A DNA stretch of 28,244 bases. Origin: Reticulitermes lucifugus (Eukaryota; Arthropoda; Insecta; Blattodea; Rhinotermitidae). Positions 1 to 9,934 of the stretch are shown in pieces (position 1 is the first letter of the stretch; every line of letters starts with the position of its first letter). The translations under genes were made by a program, and so were the position numbers. The stretch is taken from the NCBI GenBank assembly GCA_026260175.1, contig JAKCWW010007746.1, forward strand, positions 1 to 28,244. Reading direction: 5' to 3'. A model generated the notes under the pieces. The model had not been told where the DNA came from. It did no database searches and was given only the letters and a program-made list of their open reading frames with translations.

Positions 1-240
1 GATAACGCATGCACTGCAGGCCATTACAGCGGACATGCTACACCGGGTCTGGGATGAGTTTGACTACCGTGTGGATGTGTGTCGTGTGACCCAGGGTGCA
101 CACATTGAAGGATTGTAATTAACAATGAGAAACTTGGACAGTTGCCGCCGCTGACGGTGTATATTGTGCCCGTGTAAGGTGAGAAATAAATGTTTTATTC
201 ACTTTTGAAACCGCACCATTCTTTTGTGTATGCCCTGTAT
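1..240 (+). mobile_element. 3' end of a Tc1/mariner-superfamily DNA transposon
   Basis: The window opens inside a transposon. It contains the last codons of a DDE transposase, a short 3' untranslated part with an AATAAA at 185-190, and a terminal-repeat-like end (reverse strand ACAGGGCATACACAAAAGAA) reaching about 239, followed by TATA that could include the TA target duplication used by this superfamily. The 5' part lies outside the window, so the other terminal repeat cannot be compared. The element is probably an old intron insertion. The call rests on the protein tail plus the form of the terminus; the exact subfamily is uncertain. Confidence 0.72.
2..118 (+). pseudogene. C-terminal 38 codons of a DDE transposase, 5' part outside window
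   Basis: Frame 2 reads 38 codons without interruption to a TAA at 116-118. The tail contains RVWDEFDYRVDVCRVTQGAH and ends IEGL. This WxExDYRxDVCRVTxGAHIE ending is a familiar C-terminus of insect DDE transposases of the Tc1/IS630/mariner group, beyond the catalytic residues. In an active element the protein would cut and rejoin DNA at the element ends. No catalytic residue lies within the window, so whether this copy was intact cannot be judged. I call it a pseudogene because such copies are usually dead; the visible part itself is not broken. Confidence 0.65.
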
Positions 241-2520
241 ATAATTTATGTAAATTTCAGTCTTCAATCTGTTAAGATTCAGTACTACGTTATGGTCTGC
301 ACACAAATTATACAAGTGTTTACTTTTCTTGAATTCTTTCCAAACTCATTGTTCTACTGACATTTTACTCATGCTTGCTGCATGTTTAGCATAATTTCTC
401 TGTGTATTATTTCTAAGTACTGAGGTTAATGGTGCAAACTCTAAGCCTGTCTTTTTGCTTTGGTAAATGAACTTTATTACCTAAGTTTTAATTAAATTCT
501 GATATTGGTTAGCAGAGATATTTTGTGAATTTCGTTGTAAGGCTGTAAGTTTTGAGCATGTTGTAATTGGAGCAGACATTATCTCCAGGTTTAGGCGTTG
601 AGGAAGTATTTAGGGAGGTATGTGTTATATTGAGAACGTTAGGCTGCTGCGTCAATATAATTTGTCGCTATTTTGGAAAAGCAGAAGGGAGCGGGGGATT
701 CGTGTCTGATGATGAACTTGCCTGCTGCAGAGAGGAGCTTTAGTTTAATTCCGTGTGTCGATGCTGACGCTAAGCCCCTGCCAAGCACATTCCTCCTTCT
801 CACTTATAACCCCATTACGAAGGGTAGTTGTGGAACTAAGGGTCGACCTACAGCCTTGCTCCCAGATCAACTTAGGGTCAGCTCACAATTAATTAAACAT
901 GTGTAAGTGAGAGAGTCTGTGCACTGATCAATCCCCTACTCCATGTCCCAATTGGACCTCAGATAACTATTACTGCTGTTAATCTCTCCACCCACAGCTT
1001 TCATAACCTTCTGGTCTGATATTTAATTTCCCTGACAAATTAAGCAGACCAAACAATGGCTGATTTGTTTGTTTATTTAAGAATATTTTGTCAGCTGTTC
1101 AGGTTGTACAGAAATCGAAAGACGTGTTGGTGATGTTTATTTGTTATGAAAAATAACGCCATAAATGACAGTACAGGAACCCCATAGAACGCTAGTCATA
1201 AGTTGGCATAGAAGCAAGGCAGGTAAAAAGAAGTGTATTGTCCACGCCTACTTAGCAGAACATAGCACAAAACTACAATATGCAGGTAGTTTATAAATCG
1301 GTCGAAGATGTGAAAAAGTTTAAAATTATAACTTACAAATCAGAATTATGTTCATGAAAAAGTAGAAGAATGTTTAATTTGTGGAAATGTTTCCAGAGAT
1401 CCGATCAGAATATTTGTCCTCTGCTATATAAAAATATAAATGCAGAAATATGCCGAAAGTAATATAATGTAAACATTCATGAATTTAGTTTTAAAATACT
1501 AATGACAGGGACCATTTAGGTGACCTGGAATTAGATAGGAGTATGACATTGAACTGTACATAATTTAAATAGGGTTTGCTTATTTTGTTGGATTAATCTG
1601 GGTAGGGCCAGATACAACCACATGTTCTTTAGACGATTAGGGCTGCATACAGTTTGAGAAATGTTTTGAATATTTGAGCAACAATCAGCCTCTGTTCTAT
1701 GGAATTCTTTGCACAAGACAAAGGTAACAGCGTTGTTATTGCGTATTCTAACGTGCTATCCGAGCATTTTTCTGAAGATACTCTTTATAAGAAAGCAAAA
1801 CGTAATAAATAATCACAGGTCAGATAAACAGACGTAGTAATTCACTATAAAAAGGGGGTGTTAATCACTGCATCGCGACTTTCATTACCATTCGACGTTT
1901 ACAGGATTGAATTAACAGAGATGCTTCCTTTGGCATCAATGGCAGGTACCGTAGAATATAATAAAAAGGAAAACAGATCATAAAAGAAGAACTAAATGTA
2001 TAAAATTTAATAAAACATAAGGCATACCAACGTAAATACTTAGAACGCGTAACAGTTGTAAAAACAGAATACATTATATCGAAGTTCGTACTCGTCGACT
2101 GGACCTGCAGACATTCAGGGAGAATTCGTGAGGAAAGCGTTCCGTTCTCGTAAATTGGAATTTGAATAGATCAAAAGAGTGACCCTTGTGTAAGATGTTG
2201 AGTAGCTAGCAGTCCTGTATTTTCTAAATTAAGAGACGATTTACTCGTATGTGTGTTCTTTCGTGGTCTTGTTGTTCGAGGAGTTAATTAATAAATAATA
2301 TAAGGAGCATAATACAGTTTCGCTTCCCAGTCTTTGTAAAGATGTTTATATGAAATTGGAGATGAAATTCTCAACTTAAATATGCAAATATATCCTACAA
2401 GTCGGTTATGAATTTCAGTGACTTTTTGCGGTTTTTGAGAAATTGAAAGTAAAAACAACGCAGCCTGGGTTCGTAGACTTAAAATGCGGCTGCTTAAATG
2501 TGACATATTATCACGTATAA
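241..2520. other. Non-coding, intron-like DNA; nothing recognised
   Basis: AT-rich sequence with stops in all frames. The longest open stretches (for example 673-906 plus and 1865-2074 minus) are under 80 codons and have no recognisable domain or splice context. I see no RNA gene or clear repeat. Confidence 0.6.
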
Positions 2521-2522
2521 TA

Positions 2523-2547
2523 CAAGGGTCATTTAAATGAAAACTGG
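2523..2547 (-). repeat. Mariner terminal inverted repeat (one end only)
   Basis: A 25-bp terminus begins right after a TA dinucleotide and matches the position where a mariner 3' end is expected downstream of the transposase. The partner repeat is absent. Confidence 0.65.
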
Positions 2548-3000
2548 AAAAATTACATAAAGTTGTTTATTGCAAAAATAGATACAGTAGTAGTGACATT
2601 GCTCTTCAGTGTAATCCCCACTACGTTCTGCACAGCCCGTCCAACGTTCCACTAAAGCATAAATTCCTCGGGAGAAGAAGTCTTTTGGTTCCTGTGCCAG
2701 CCAGACTCGCACCACCTCTTTACCTCCTTATTTGATCTAAAGTGACTTCCACGTAGAGCGTTTTTAGGGGCCTAAGGAGGTGAAAATCGTTAGGTTCGAA
2801 ATCTAGCGAATATGGCAAATGGGGTAATACCTCTTGTTTTAAATCCTGAATCTGCTTCACGGTATGAGGGGTTGTATGAGGTCGGGCGTTGTCATGCTGC
2901 AGACACAGGACACAAGACAACAAGCCGCGGCGCTGTCTTCGAATTGCTTCCTGAATAAGATTCCGAAGCATATCACTGTACCTCTCACTGTTCGTACACT
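2533..3000 (-). pseudogene. Mariner transposase fragment, frameshifted
   Basis: Going down the minus strand from about 3000, one frame gives SERYSDMLRNLIQEAIRRQR and then the motif HDNARPH (second catalytic Asp). YSLDFEPNDFHLL follows, with the third Asp exactly 34 residues later, which is the D34D spacing diagnostic of mariner. This frame stops near 2720 (TLDQIRR). The C-terminal part continues in another frame from 2715 (VRVWLAQEPKDFFSRGIYAL, then VERWTGCAERSGDY), so there is a frameshift at about 2716-2720. The first catalytic Asp and the N-terminal helix-turn-helix region are missing. The usual YSPDLAP reads YSLDFEP. This is a dead copy. Confidence 0.88.
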
Positions 3001-3015
3001 TAAAGTTATCACAGG

Positions 3016-4299
3016 CGCTTTCATATTACGAATTTTAGACATTTTTTTCGGTTTGCATTTTAAGGACCTTTTTACTCCGAAAATCCATATATTTTCACCG
3101 CATCTTTATTACTTTACCTTTTATAAGTCAAATAGTTGTAAAATTTTCTCAGCTTTTCATAACACGTAAAATTTCATTGTGGATGTTTATAATGTTTTGA
3201 GAGGGAAAGGAAACTTTATGTATCAGTTGCCACGGCATATAGAGATAAAGTCAACGGAACATCCACTACATTAACAGCTTGGCCAGCGTATAGCTTTAGC
3301 CCTAGAATAGGGATAACTGAAACCCTAAACTGTTACGTGTTCAATGATTTCCTCTGTATAATGCAACTAACGTAGCTTACAGATCAAAAGATTCAATTAT
3401 GCCCAATATGGTATTGATAAGCTCAGTCTGCATTTGTTTTGCTGTTCTCACTAACGACCTCCACAGCATCTATCAATTACGTTTCGGACTTTAAAAACTG
3501 ACTGTGCTGTAGCACAAGCCTGTCAAACTAAAGGTTGTTGGAAGGCCAAATCCTACATCCAATTTGACATCTCCTACCGCAACATGCAATGACACATTCC
3601 CTTGTCGTTATTCGTTTGTGAATTTTTCAGTGCAGAAAAACGCCAGGACGCCAAGTACTTTTTGCTTTAAATTTTCCAGGATTTCTTCGGTATATTGTAA
3701 AATGAAAATATTAAGTTCGTCTGTTTTAACAGTTATTTAAATACAGACTGACTAAGCGGATATTTATGTGGTTCAAAAACACTTGTTTTAATTTCTTGGA
3801 CTGTAAAATTTACAATCGCTTAATAATGTTAGACTTAGAAGTTTTCAACATTTTTAAGTTATCTGAGATGATGAGTAAGTGAGGAAGTGTGATAACTAAT
3901 AGCAAAACTCTATTTCTGATAGTTGTGTATTAAACAGCAATATATAAAATATTAAACCTTAGCATTCTCAGGAAAGGTCCCTTAATTTCTGTCGCTTTTT
4001 GCTTGTGGAAACACCGACTTTGATCAAAGCGAACTTCGGGTTGATTAATATACATATACATGTAAGCAAAGGCTAAACGTATGACTGAGTGATATGGGCA
4101 GACATGTCTTTAACAGGCATAAATATTTCAATATTCCGCAACAATATGCACTGTTGTGTTCCGAAAACCAGTAATACTTAAACTATCGAAACGTGACCGG
4201 GTCACATCATGAAGATCTCCGGATTGCGTGTTTAACAGACCTGCTATAGCCAACTGGGATAGTTGTGAAGGCACAAGAAATGTTGACTTATTTATTGGG
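3016..4299. other. Non-coding, intron-like DNA; nothing recognised
   Basis: AT-rich with frequent stops. It contains a 13-bp odd palindrome GTGACCGGGTCAC at 4193-4205, whose half-sites resemble nuclear-receptor TGACC/GGTCA elements, but one such match is expected by chance at a low rate. No gene or further transposon remnant is recognised. Confidence 0.55.
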
Positions 4300-4330
4300 T
4301 ATAATAATAGTAATAATAATAATAATAATA
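4300..4330. repeat. (TAA)n microsatellite
   Basis: About ten TAA/ATA trinucleotide units with one G interruption at 4310. Confidence 0.9.
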
Positions 4331-5973
4331 GTTCGGCACAATAAATAGTATTTGATATGACACTGTTACTACTTCATTGCCCAGTTAGGGTACGTCCATA
4401 GTCACAAGCTGACTAGAAATGCAAGAGGGAGGATGGTTTGAACTGGCAAGGGAAAGAAAGAATTTAACACGTCATTTCTACTGCCTTTATTTCTCAGCAC
4501 AGAATATTGCATTAATTGCCAAATACTCGTACAGTGTCTGTGATTTTGATTAACATTTTATTTTAATTTTGTCTTGGCCCCAGTAATGAAACAACCTAAA
4601 GGAATGAGGTCGTTAAACTGCAATGTCAGGGTGGTACCTCCGTGCTCTTTAATTCATGACTTTTGTTAACGTTAATTTGCTAGAGTATATGAGGCCTATT
4701 GCAACATATGCGATACCTACTGGTCTAAATTTTGAAACTACCGGAGACTAAATTTTATTAAATTTTGAGATATCTTGTTCTTTTAAAATATTACGTAGAT
4801 ACAGAACTTGCCTTTCTCTTAAGTGATTAAATGTAATTTCGAATCAAATCTTTAGCTCTTACCATTTTCATAGATAAACTACGAAATTTCGTCAACAAGT
4901 TCTTAATTAAATTTTCTTGTTCTTCAATTTAGGTACCTTATTGGCAGACTCAGTTGTGTCGTATTCGCAGCACGTTTTGTGCGGAAGTAGAGAAAGTTCT
5001 GCGGAGAACAGGGTACTTAGGATCTTCAAGTAATTAAGGTATTAACTTGCCTTAACTATTCGCCGTTTTGTACGAATTTAAAGAATAAAATTAAAAATAA
5101 TGTTATTAACAACTAGTAATAAATATTTCACACGTCACATCTTAGGGTTGCACGGTTAGCACTCCCACAACGGAGGCGGGGTGATGAGGAAACTTGCTCC
5201 ACTGAAACTCTATCAAGACATAGGACGATTTATGTTTCCCGTAGTGACACCTACAGTAATTCACCGGAAGCAGCGCTTGGTTGTCACCCCGCTTCTTTTA
5301 TATAAATCCGCGTCCTATACGCTTGGGTAGGATTAATACAGTAACATTTTCGAGAGAAAAAAAAAGTTTTCGCACGACCCGCATTTTTAATTCGAGGCTT
5401 ATTCCCTTGTTGGTCCTTGTGAATGAAAAACGATGCCTACGGCTTCAAGACTGACTCAGAAACTCGCATCTTCTCTGACTTTATTAGGAACGTGAGCTAG
5501 ATTTGCTATGCCTTTCCTTTTCTTCCTTTTCAATTCGAAGTAGTCTCACCCCTGTGGGCTTGATATAGAAAATGGATTGGGGCTCTGGGTACCATATTCG
5601 CTGGCTGACAAAAATTGGCCGATGAGGAATGGCGTGTGAGAAGTTAAGCTATTTTGGCAGTTGGGCCATATGTCGTCTCATGCACTTACCTAACCCACAA
5701 GTCATTGCGAACATCCTGATGCTTTAAGCTGTAGCTTGGGGTATACAGGCTTTGACGTCTCAAACAATTTCCTTGAATTGGCCGTCTGCGTCCTCTGAAA
5801 ACCGACAGCCTCAGGAACACCCTTTCCCTTATTCTGTCCCCCAAGGGATACAAAGAAGATTGACCCTTATTGGTCTCAGAAGACCTCAGCGACCAGTGTG
5901 GAACTTCAGAACTGTCGGTTGGACGTTACACAAAAAGGGAGAAAAGCATGAGAAAAATCGAAGAATGTTAGTA
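4331..5973. other. Non-coding DNA with one slightly GC-richer patch
   Basis: Mostly AT-rich. At 5140-5340 the base composition is more balanced and a 9-bp inverted repeat (GCGGGGTGA at 5176-5184, TCACCCCGC at 5284-5292) encloses 99 bp. This may be a decayed interspersed repeat, but I do not recognise it. The open stretch at 5752-5988 (plus, 78 codons) has no recognisable domain. Confidence 0.5.
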
Positions 5974-5998
5974 CAGGGTGAGTCATAAATTATTAAAA
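5974..5998. repeat. Transposon-terminus-like motif
   Basis: TACAGGGTGAGTCATAAATT resembles the terminal repeats of many insect Tc1/mariner-like elements, which often start with ACAGGGTG. No inverted partner was found nearby, so this is a tentative call. Confidence 0.35.
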
Positions 5999-6051
5999 CT
6001 GTCACATTGAGCACGTCTCCACATCGAGCAGGGAGCTAGAAAATGTTATTT

Positions 6052-6093
6052 CAGTTCCATTACTGATGATATTTGTGGTTAACAATGGAACTG
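6052..6093. repeat. Short inverted repeat (hairpin)
   Basis: CAGTTCCATT at 6052-6061 and its exact reverse complement AATGGAACTG at 6084-6093 enclose 22 bases. After a small offset, outer bases (GTTATTT and AAAATAAC) extend the pairing. It lies about 55 bp inside the terminus-like motif at 5974, so it may be a subterminal structure of the same unidentified element. Confidence 0.6.
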
Positions 6094-6863
6094 GAAGAAA
6101 AATAACTGATCGTTTAATTAACTACCCAACAAGCTAATCTACCTGCCGACTATCAAACGAAGTAACTTACACCGTAAAAAGCCTCTTACGAACAAAATGC
6201 GAATGATCTTCCTTGGGAAGCTGACTGATATGTAGAAGGTCTTAAAGTCCACTTTTGTGACCAGAATGTCTTACCATCTTTACAAGAGAAGCGGGACAGT
6301 GAACCCTCTGACATCGCTTCTAATATTAACTTTCTTACTGCACTTTTGTGTGTAAAGGTGTCTCTGTCCTCGCGGTTTCCCAACGGAAATTCGGTATGAA
6401 CTTTTATTTTAAACTCTATGAGCCACATTACTCACCAAATACACTCGAACAATTTTACGTGAAAGGTTTGAAGTGCAAGACCCCTCACTCTGTAATTTGT
6501 TCTTGTAATTTGTTATAATTTTCTCATGAGAGTTTTAATTCCTTACACTTGACTCCGTCCATCATATTGAAGCACGAAGTTTCACACTTGTATACAAAAC
6601 CACTTTTGAGGTTAAATATTTTTGAATTGTAAATTTTAATCTTAATTTTAATTTAATACATACGAGTGTTTGAGAGGTAGGAGAAGGAAAGATAAACCAT
6701 ACAGAACGCAAATATATAAAACATTTACCGAATAATTCTTTCCATAATTCACTTATTCTGATTTGGTGTTTTTATGCTTAAGGTTTTGAAATTGGCACAT
6801 TTTTAAAATTTGTTACCAAATCCCAACCTTCATCTCCTAAAGTCCTGTGAAGTGCTGCAGTGA
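6094..6863. other. Non-coding DNA, possibly interior of an unidentified element
   Basis: No coding signal is convincing. The 80-codon minus frame at 6186-6428 has no recognised domain. Sequence from about 6500 is strongly AT-rich. Confidence 0.45.
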
Positions 6864-6908
6864 CTTGTTCTCGTAATAGTCGTTACACACGACTATTACG
6901 AGAACAAG
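6864..6908. repeat. Perfect 20-bp hairpin
   Basis: Arms CTTGTTCTCGTAATAGTCGT (6864-6883) and its exact reverse complement (6889-6908) are separated by only five bases (TACAC). The arms show no decay, unlike the transposon fossils around them. No T-tract or gene end suggests a terminator. Confidence 0.9.
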
Positions 6909-7202
6909 ACATTATTTGCAAAATCGTAAATCCCCTTGTTTTAACACTTTAAATTACAGTGATTACTGCAGCTCCCGTCTGCTGTAACGTTTAAAAATTC
7001 TCATTTTTCCCGCAGAGTCTGTATGTGTGTTGTCTGATTTTCACAGTAAGCACTCATCAATTTCCCAAACACGATTAAGAGGTTGCGCCTTTTAATAGAT
7101 GTAGACTGTGTTCTCTAATAGGTAGGAACCAAATTTTTGGAAAAAACAATTTTTTATCTCCTCTGCCTCCGCCCTTTCTTTTAACAATAATACCGACAGT
7201 TA

Positions 7203-7252
7203 GGCTGCGATTACAGTCCACACGTAGCCTGACGACTTTTCAGTCAGACAAC
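7203..7252 (+). repeat. Left terminal inverted repeat of the 7.2-kb element
   Basis: Starts GGCTGCGATTACA. Matches the right end at about 36 of 50 positions without gaps. Confidence 0.75.
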
Positions 7253-7383
7253 TTTGCGCATTACCAGTCGAACGACCGCTGTGATTACATAACAGGCGAC
7301 TTTCTTGTCACTTTATAGTCACTGAATCGGGACAGATGGCTACAGGTTCTTCTAGACGCTTTCGCAAAATTCAGGAAAGTGAC

Positions 7384-7560
7384 TATTAGCTTTGTCATGT
7401 CTGTCCGTGCGTCTGTCTGTCCGCATGGAACAACAGGGTTTTCACTAGACGGATTTTCATGAAATGTGGTATTTGAGGATTTTTCGAAAACCTGTCGAGA
7501 AAATTCAAATTTCATTAAAATCTGACAAGAATAACGGGTACTTTACATGAAGACCTATGT
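7384..7560 (+). repeat. Dispersed repeat, copy A (CTGTCCGTCC type)
   Basis: Shares with 25456-25620 an ordered set of blocks. These are TATTAGCTT; a CTGTCCG/CTGTCCGC-rich segment; ACGGATTTT followed by TGAAATKTG; TTAAAATC(T/A)GACAA; and a closing CTTTACATGAAGACCTA against CTTCACATGAACACCTA. Both copies lie in the same orientation. The 'CTGTCCGTCCG ... ACGGATTTT.RTGAAATTTG' pattern is a familiar dispersed insect repeat, but I cannot assign it to a named family. Copy A lies within the 7203-8356 transposon. Confidence 0.75.
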
Positions 7561-8306
7561 ATACTTATGACAATATATCACTGAATTCTTATTAGAATGA
7601 TAAATATTTCAGACAAAGTTTTAGAGACAAAGAAATTACACATTTTATGTTCAATAATTTTTTCCATCGAAATCCTGCCATTTGTGAGACAATGTGGAAA
7701 AACATGATAGAGCCACAGAGACCACGGATGACAATACGGACCATGCGCTTTGCATGACCCATAACTAAGGCAGGAATACAGACACATTCATGATATTGAA
7801 TATTTACTGCTTTTCGACGGCAACAGTGTTTACGCGAACTCTCCTCAATGTTGCGTTATAGTGCATTGCCTATCTCGATTGTAAAATAGTTCTTTTCAGC
7901 TGTTTCTTTTGCAGTCAGGCAGAGAATACTGGGTAAATGAAAGTTATAAAACGATAGATTTTAACGGAAATTTGTATTATGTAGAAATTGTTATGTAAGT
8001 GTTACATTTAGCCCCGGCCATACTTCAAGCCACAGTTTTTTGAAACGTCTCTTTTGTGATCAAATTTTGTATGAAGATCTCTAAACGGCCTTCTTTCCTA
8101 CACGCGGTTTACCATTTTTTCCACATCCATTGCAAGATTAGGAAAGAATAACTGTACGACAATATGACTGGAAACCAGATATGATTTCTACAAAGCAGTC
8201 TGAAAAGACATTAGACGTTGTACAAGCAGGTAGTAGCTACTGTAACAACACATGCAAGTTTTAATTTGCTTCTTTTGTAATGCGAATACGTCCGATTTCC
8301 ACCGAG

Positions 8307-8356
8307 GTCGTCCGAGTGAAAAGTTGTCAGAATATGAATCCAATGTAACCGCAGTC
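8307..8356 (-). repeat. Right terminal inverted repeat of the 7.2-kb element
   Basis: The reverse complement starts GACTGCGGTTACA and contains CTGACAACTTTTCACTCGGA. It pairs with 7203-7252. Confidence 0.75.
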
Positions 8357-9736
8357 TTTATCATCCAAAGGAACAGATACGAACATTTATGTAAGCCAAA
8401 TATTCATGTCTCTAAAAGTAAATAAACTGCAGATATCTGACTGCCGCTAGTGTTAGCATACTTTTAAGGTTGGACTGCTGGCTAGAAGTCAGTATGCATC
8501 CGGAAGATTCTGCTTCTGGCCCCTCGATCAGGTTCTTTCACTGGTTCTCTTCTGTTCCGGAACAGAAGCTCAGTTGGTACAACATATTCCACATTGCACT
8601 GTATGCCTGGCTTGCAGCCCTCTGAAAGTTAAATTTCAAATTACCGCCCAAACGCAGCCCTCCCTAATTTATATAATTTTCGTCAAAATGCAGTTTTCCA
8701 AATTCAAAATTCATTAGTATTCAAAATTCATCTCAAATGCTCAGCGTTTTACCTCTAGGCCTTCCTCATTTATTCCACTTTCCCTCACTTCACTTTCGTC
8801 ATTTGCCTCCGAAATACGTTTACCAGAAGGACAAGTGGACATTGCCTGGACAGTCTCAGGACTTTTCTGTTTCGTCTCTGTAACAAATGGATTGTCCGTT
8901 ACTACTTTCTACCCCTAGCAAATCTTCAGACATTTTAGTCTTAAGTCCCTGTAGCAGGACTCTATTTATTTAATACGCTGTTTATACATATACATATGTA
9001 TGTATATTTATGCACTCCGAATTGCTACACTATTATTGCTGAAATACTCGTAATTAAACAGTTTGTTGTTAGTTTCGTCTTAGTTCCTGTAGTTATGCAG
9101 AGTGCTTTGAACATGCCAGTCGTTGATATACTCTCTGTATTTGTAACATAAGCTCAGTACTAATATTTTATTCATTTGCTCCAAATACAAGTAGCACTTT
9201 GTGGGTTAATATAAATTAATAATCTCAATGGTACATACCCTCCCCGCAAAATAACATACTTGGCGAAATTAGGTACACAAAGTCACATATTAAAGGATAA
9301 TACAGGTTAAAAGTTTAGTAGAAGTGATGTGAGTATGAATGCAAGCGAAGGTGGAAGACCTACATATGTATTGAATTTAAATATTAGATTAAATCATAAA
9401 TAAAACGTGAAGGTGTACACGGGATTCAGCTGGCTCAGGAAAGGACCATTGGCTGACCTTTGTGAACACAATAATGAAGCTGCTGTTTCCAAAAGAGTCG
9501 GGGAACGTCTTGTTAATCTGAACAAGGTTACACGTGATTAATTACCTATGCATAATTCAGAACATTTCTGTCTTCATAACGTTAGAAAGTAAATATAAGT
9601 ACGTGTTTTATTCAATTCAGTATCCTGATTCAGAGTTTTGAAGTAACGTCGAATTGAAATATTGGCACGCTACATTTGAAGTGAATCTGACCTTTTCTTT
9701 ACAATCGTAACATATCCAGAACGTAAGATTACTTTT
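8357..9736. other. Non-coding DNA; distal part may include a decayed LTR
   Basis: No genes are recognised. A near-palindromic ATACATATACATATGTATGT stretch lies at 8985-9008. If the primer-binding site at 9737 is real, the few hundred bases upstream should be the 5' LTR; it contains AATAAA-like signals (ATAAATAAAA near 9397), but I cannot find its left border or a second LTR. Confidence 0.45.
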
Positions 9737-9748
9737 TGGCGCAGTCGG
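9737..9748 (+). other. Primer-binding site of a gypsy-type LTR retrotransposon fossil
   Basis: TGGCGCAGTCGG is complementary to the 3' end of arthropod tRNA-Ser (…CGACTGCG plus CCA) and is the priming site known from gypsy-group elements such as 17.6 and 297. It follows a TTACTTT that could be the LTR end plus two spacer bases. Downstream to about 9900 the sequence is more GC-balanced and leader-like. A 35-codon Arg-rich frame (ATG 9827, stop 9932-9934) follows, but it is too short and unspecific to call gag. No protease, RT or integrase, and no second LTR, are seen, so only a relic remains. Confidence 0.5.
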
Positions 9749-9934
9749 TCGGAGTTCACTACATTTAGGTGTGAGACACGTCATACAGAGTTGACAGGAC
9801 CAAGGATACTGGGGTCAGTGTAATTGATGAGGCGGGCAAGAAGGGATGCAACATCGGATCTGTCGCTGAACCAGAGAGCGAGATGGAGAAAAAGTAAGCC
9901 GTTTCGACTTTTTGTCTGTTCGTATAAGATTTAG

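Larger units (their letters stand above)
2521..3010 (-). mobile_element. Truncated mariner-family transposon
   Basis: The minus strand carries the 3' half of a mariner transposase, then a terminal repeat at 2523-2547 (plus strand CAAGGGTCATTTAAATGAAA, then ACTGG), bordered by TA at 2521-2522, the usual mariner target. No matching terminal repeat is seen on the high-coordinate side. Transposase similarity fades at about 3000-3015, so the 5' half has been lost by deletion or rearrangement. The junction lies somewhere near 3000-3060 and cannot be fixed by eye. Confidence 0.85.
7203..8356. mobile_element. Non-autonomous DNA transposon with ~50-bp terminal inverted repeats
   Basis: The left end (7203-7252) and the reverse complement of the right end (8307-8356) align without gaps over 50 bases. 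GGCTGCGATTACA pairs with GACTGCGGTTACA (11/13). A 13-base variable spacer of equal length follows. CTGACGACTTTTCAGTC then pairs with CTGACAACTTTTCACTC, with the inner block matching 20/24 overall. Further in, CGCATTAC recurs in both arms. Outside the left end is TTA (7200-7202); outside the right end is TTTA (8357-8360), which could be a decayed 3-bp TWA duplication of PIF/Harbinger type. No transposase frame is visible inside, and a dispersed repeat (7384-7560) appears nested within. The superfamily is inferred only from the ends and is uncertain. Confidence 0.75.

Noticed and set aside
4193-4205. GTGACCGGGTCAC as a nuclear-receptor element
   Set aside because: Half-sites are in an everted, overlapping arrangement not typical of the ecdysone-receptor site, and a single short palindrome in 28 kb carries little weight.
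5176-5292. 9-bp inverted repeat GCGGGGTGA/TCACCCCGC as transposon ends
   Set aside because: Arms are short, pairing does not extend, and no target duplication flanks them.
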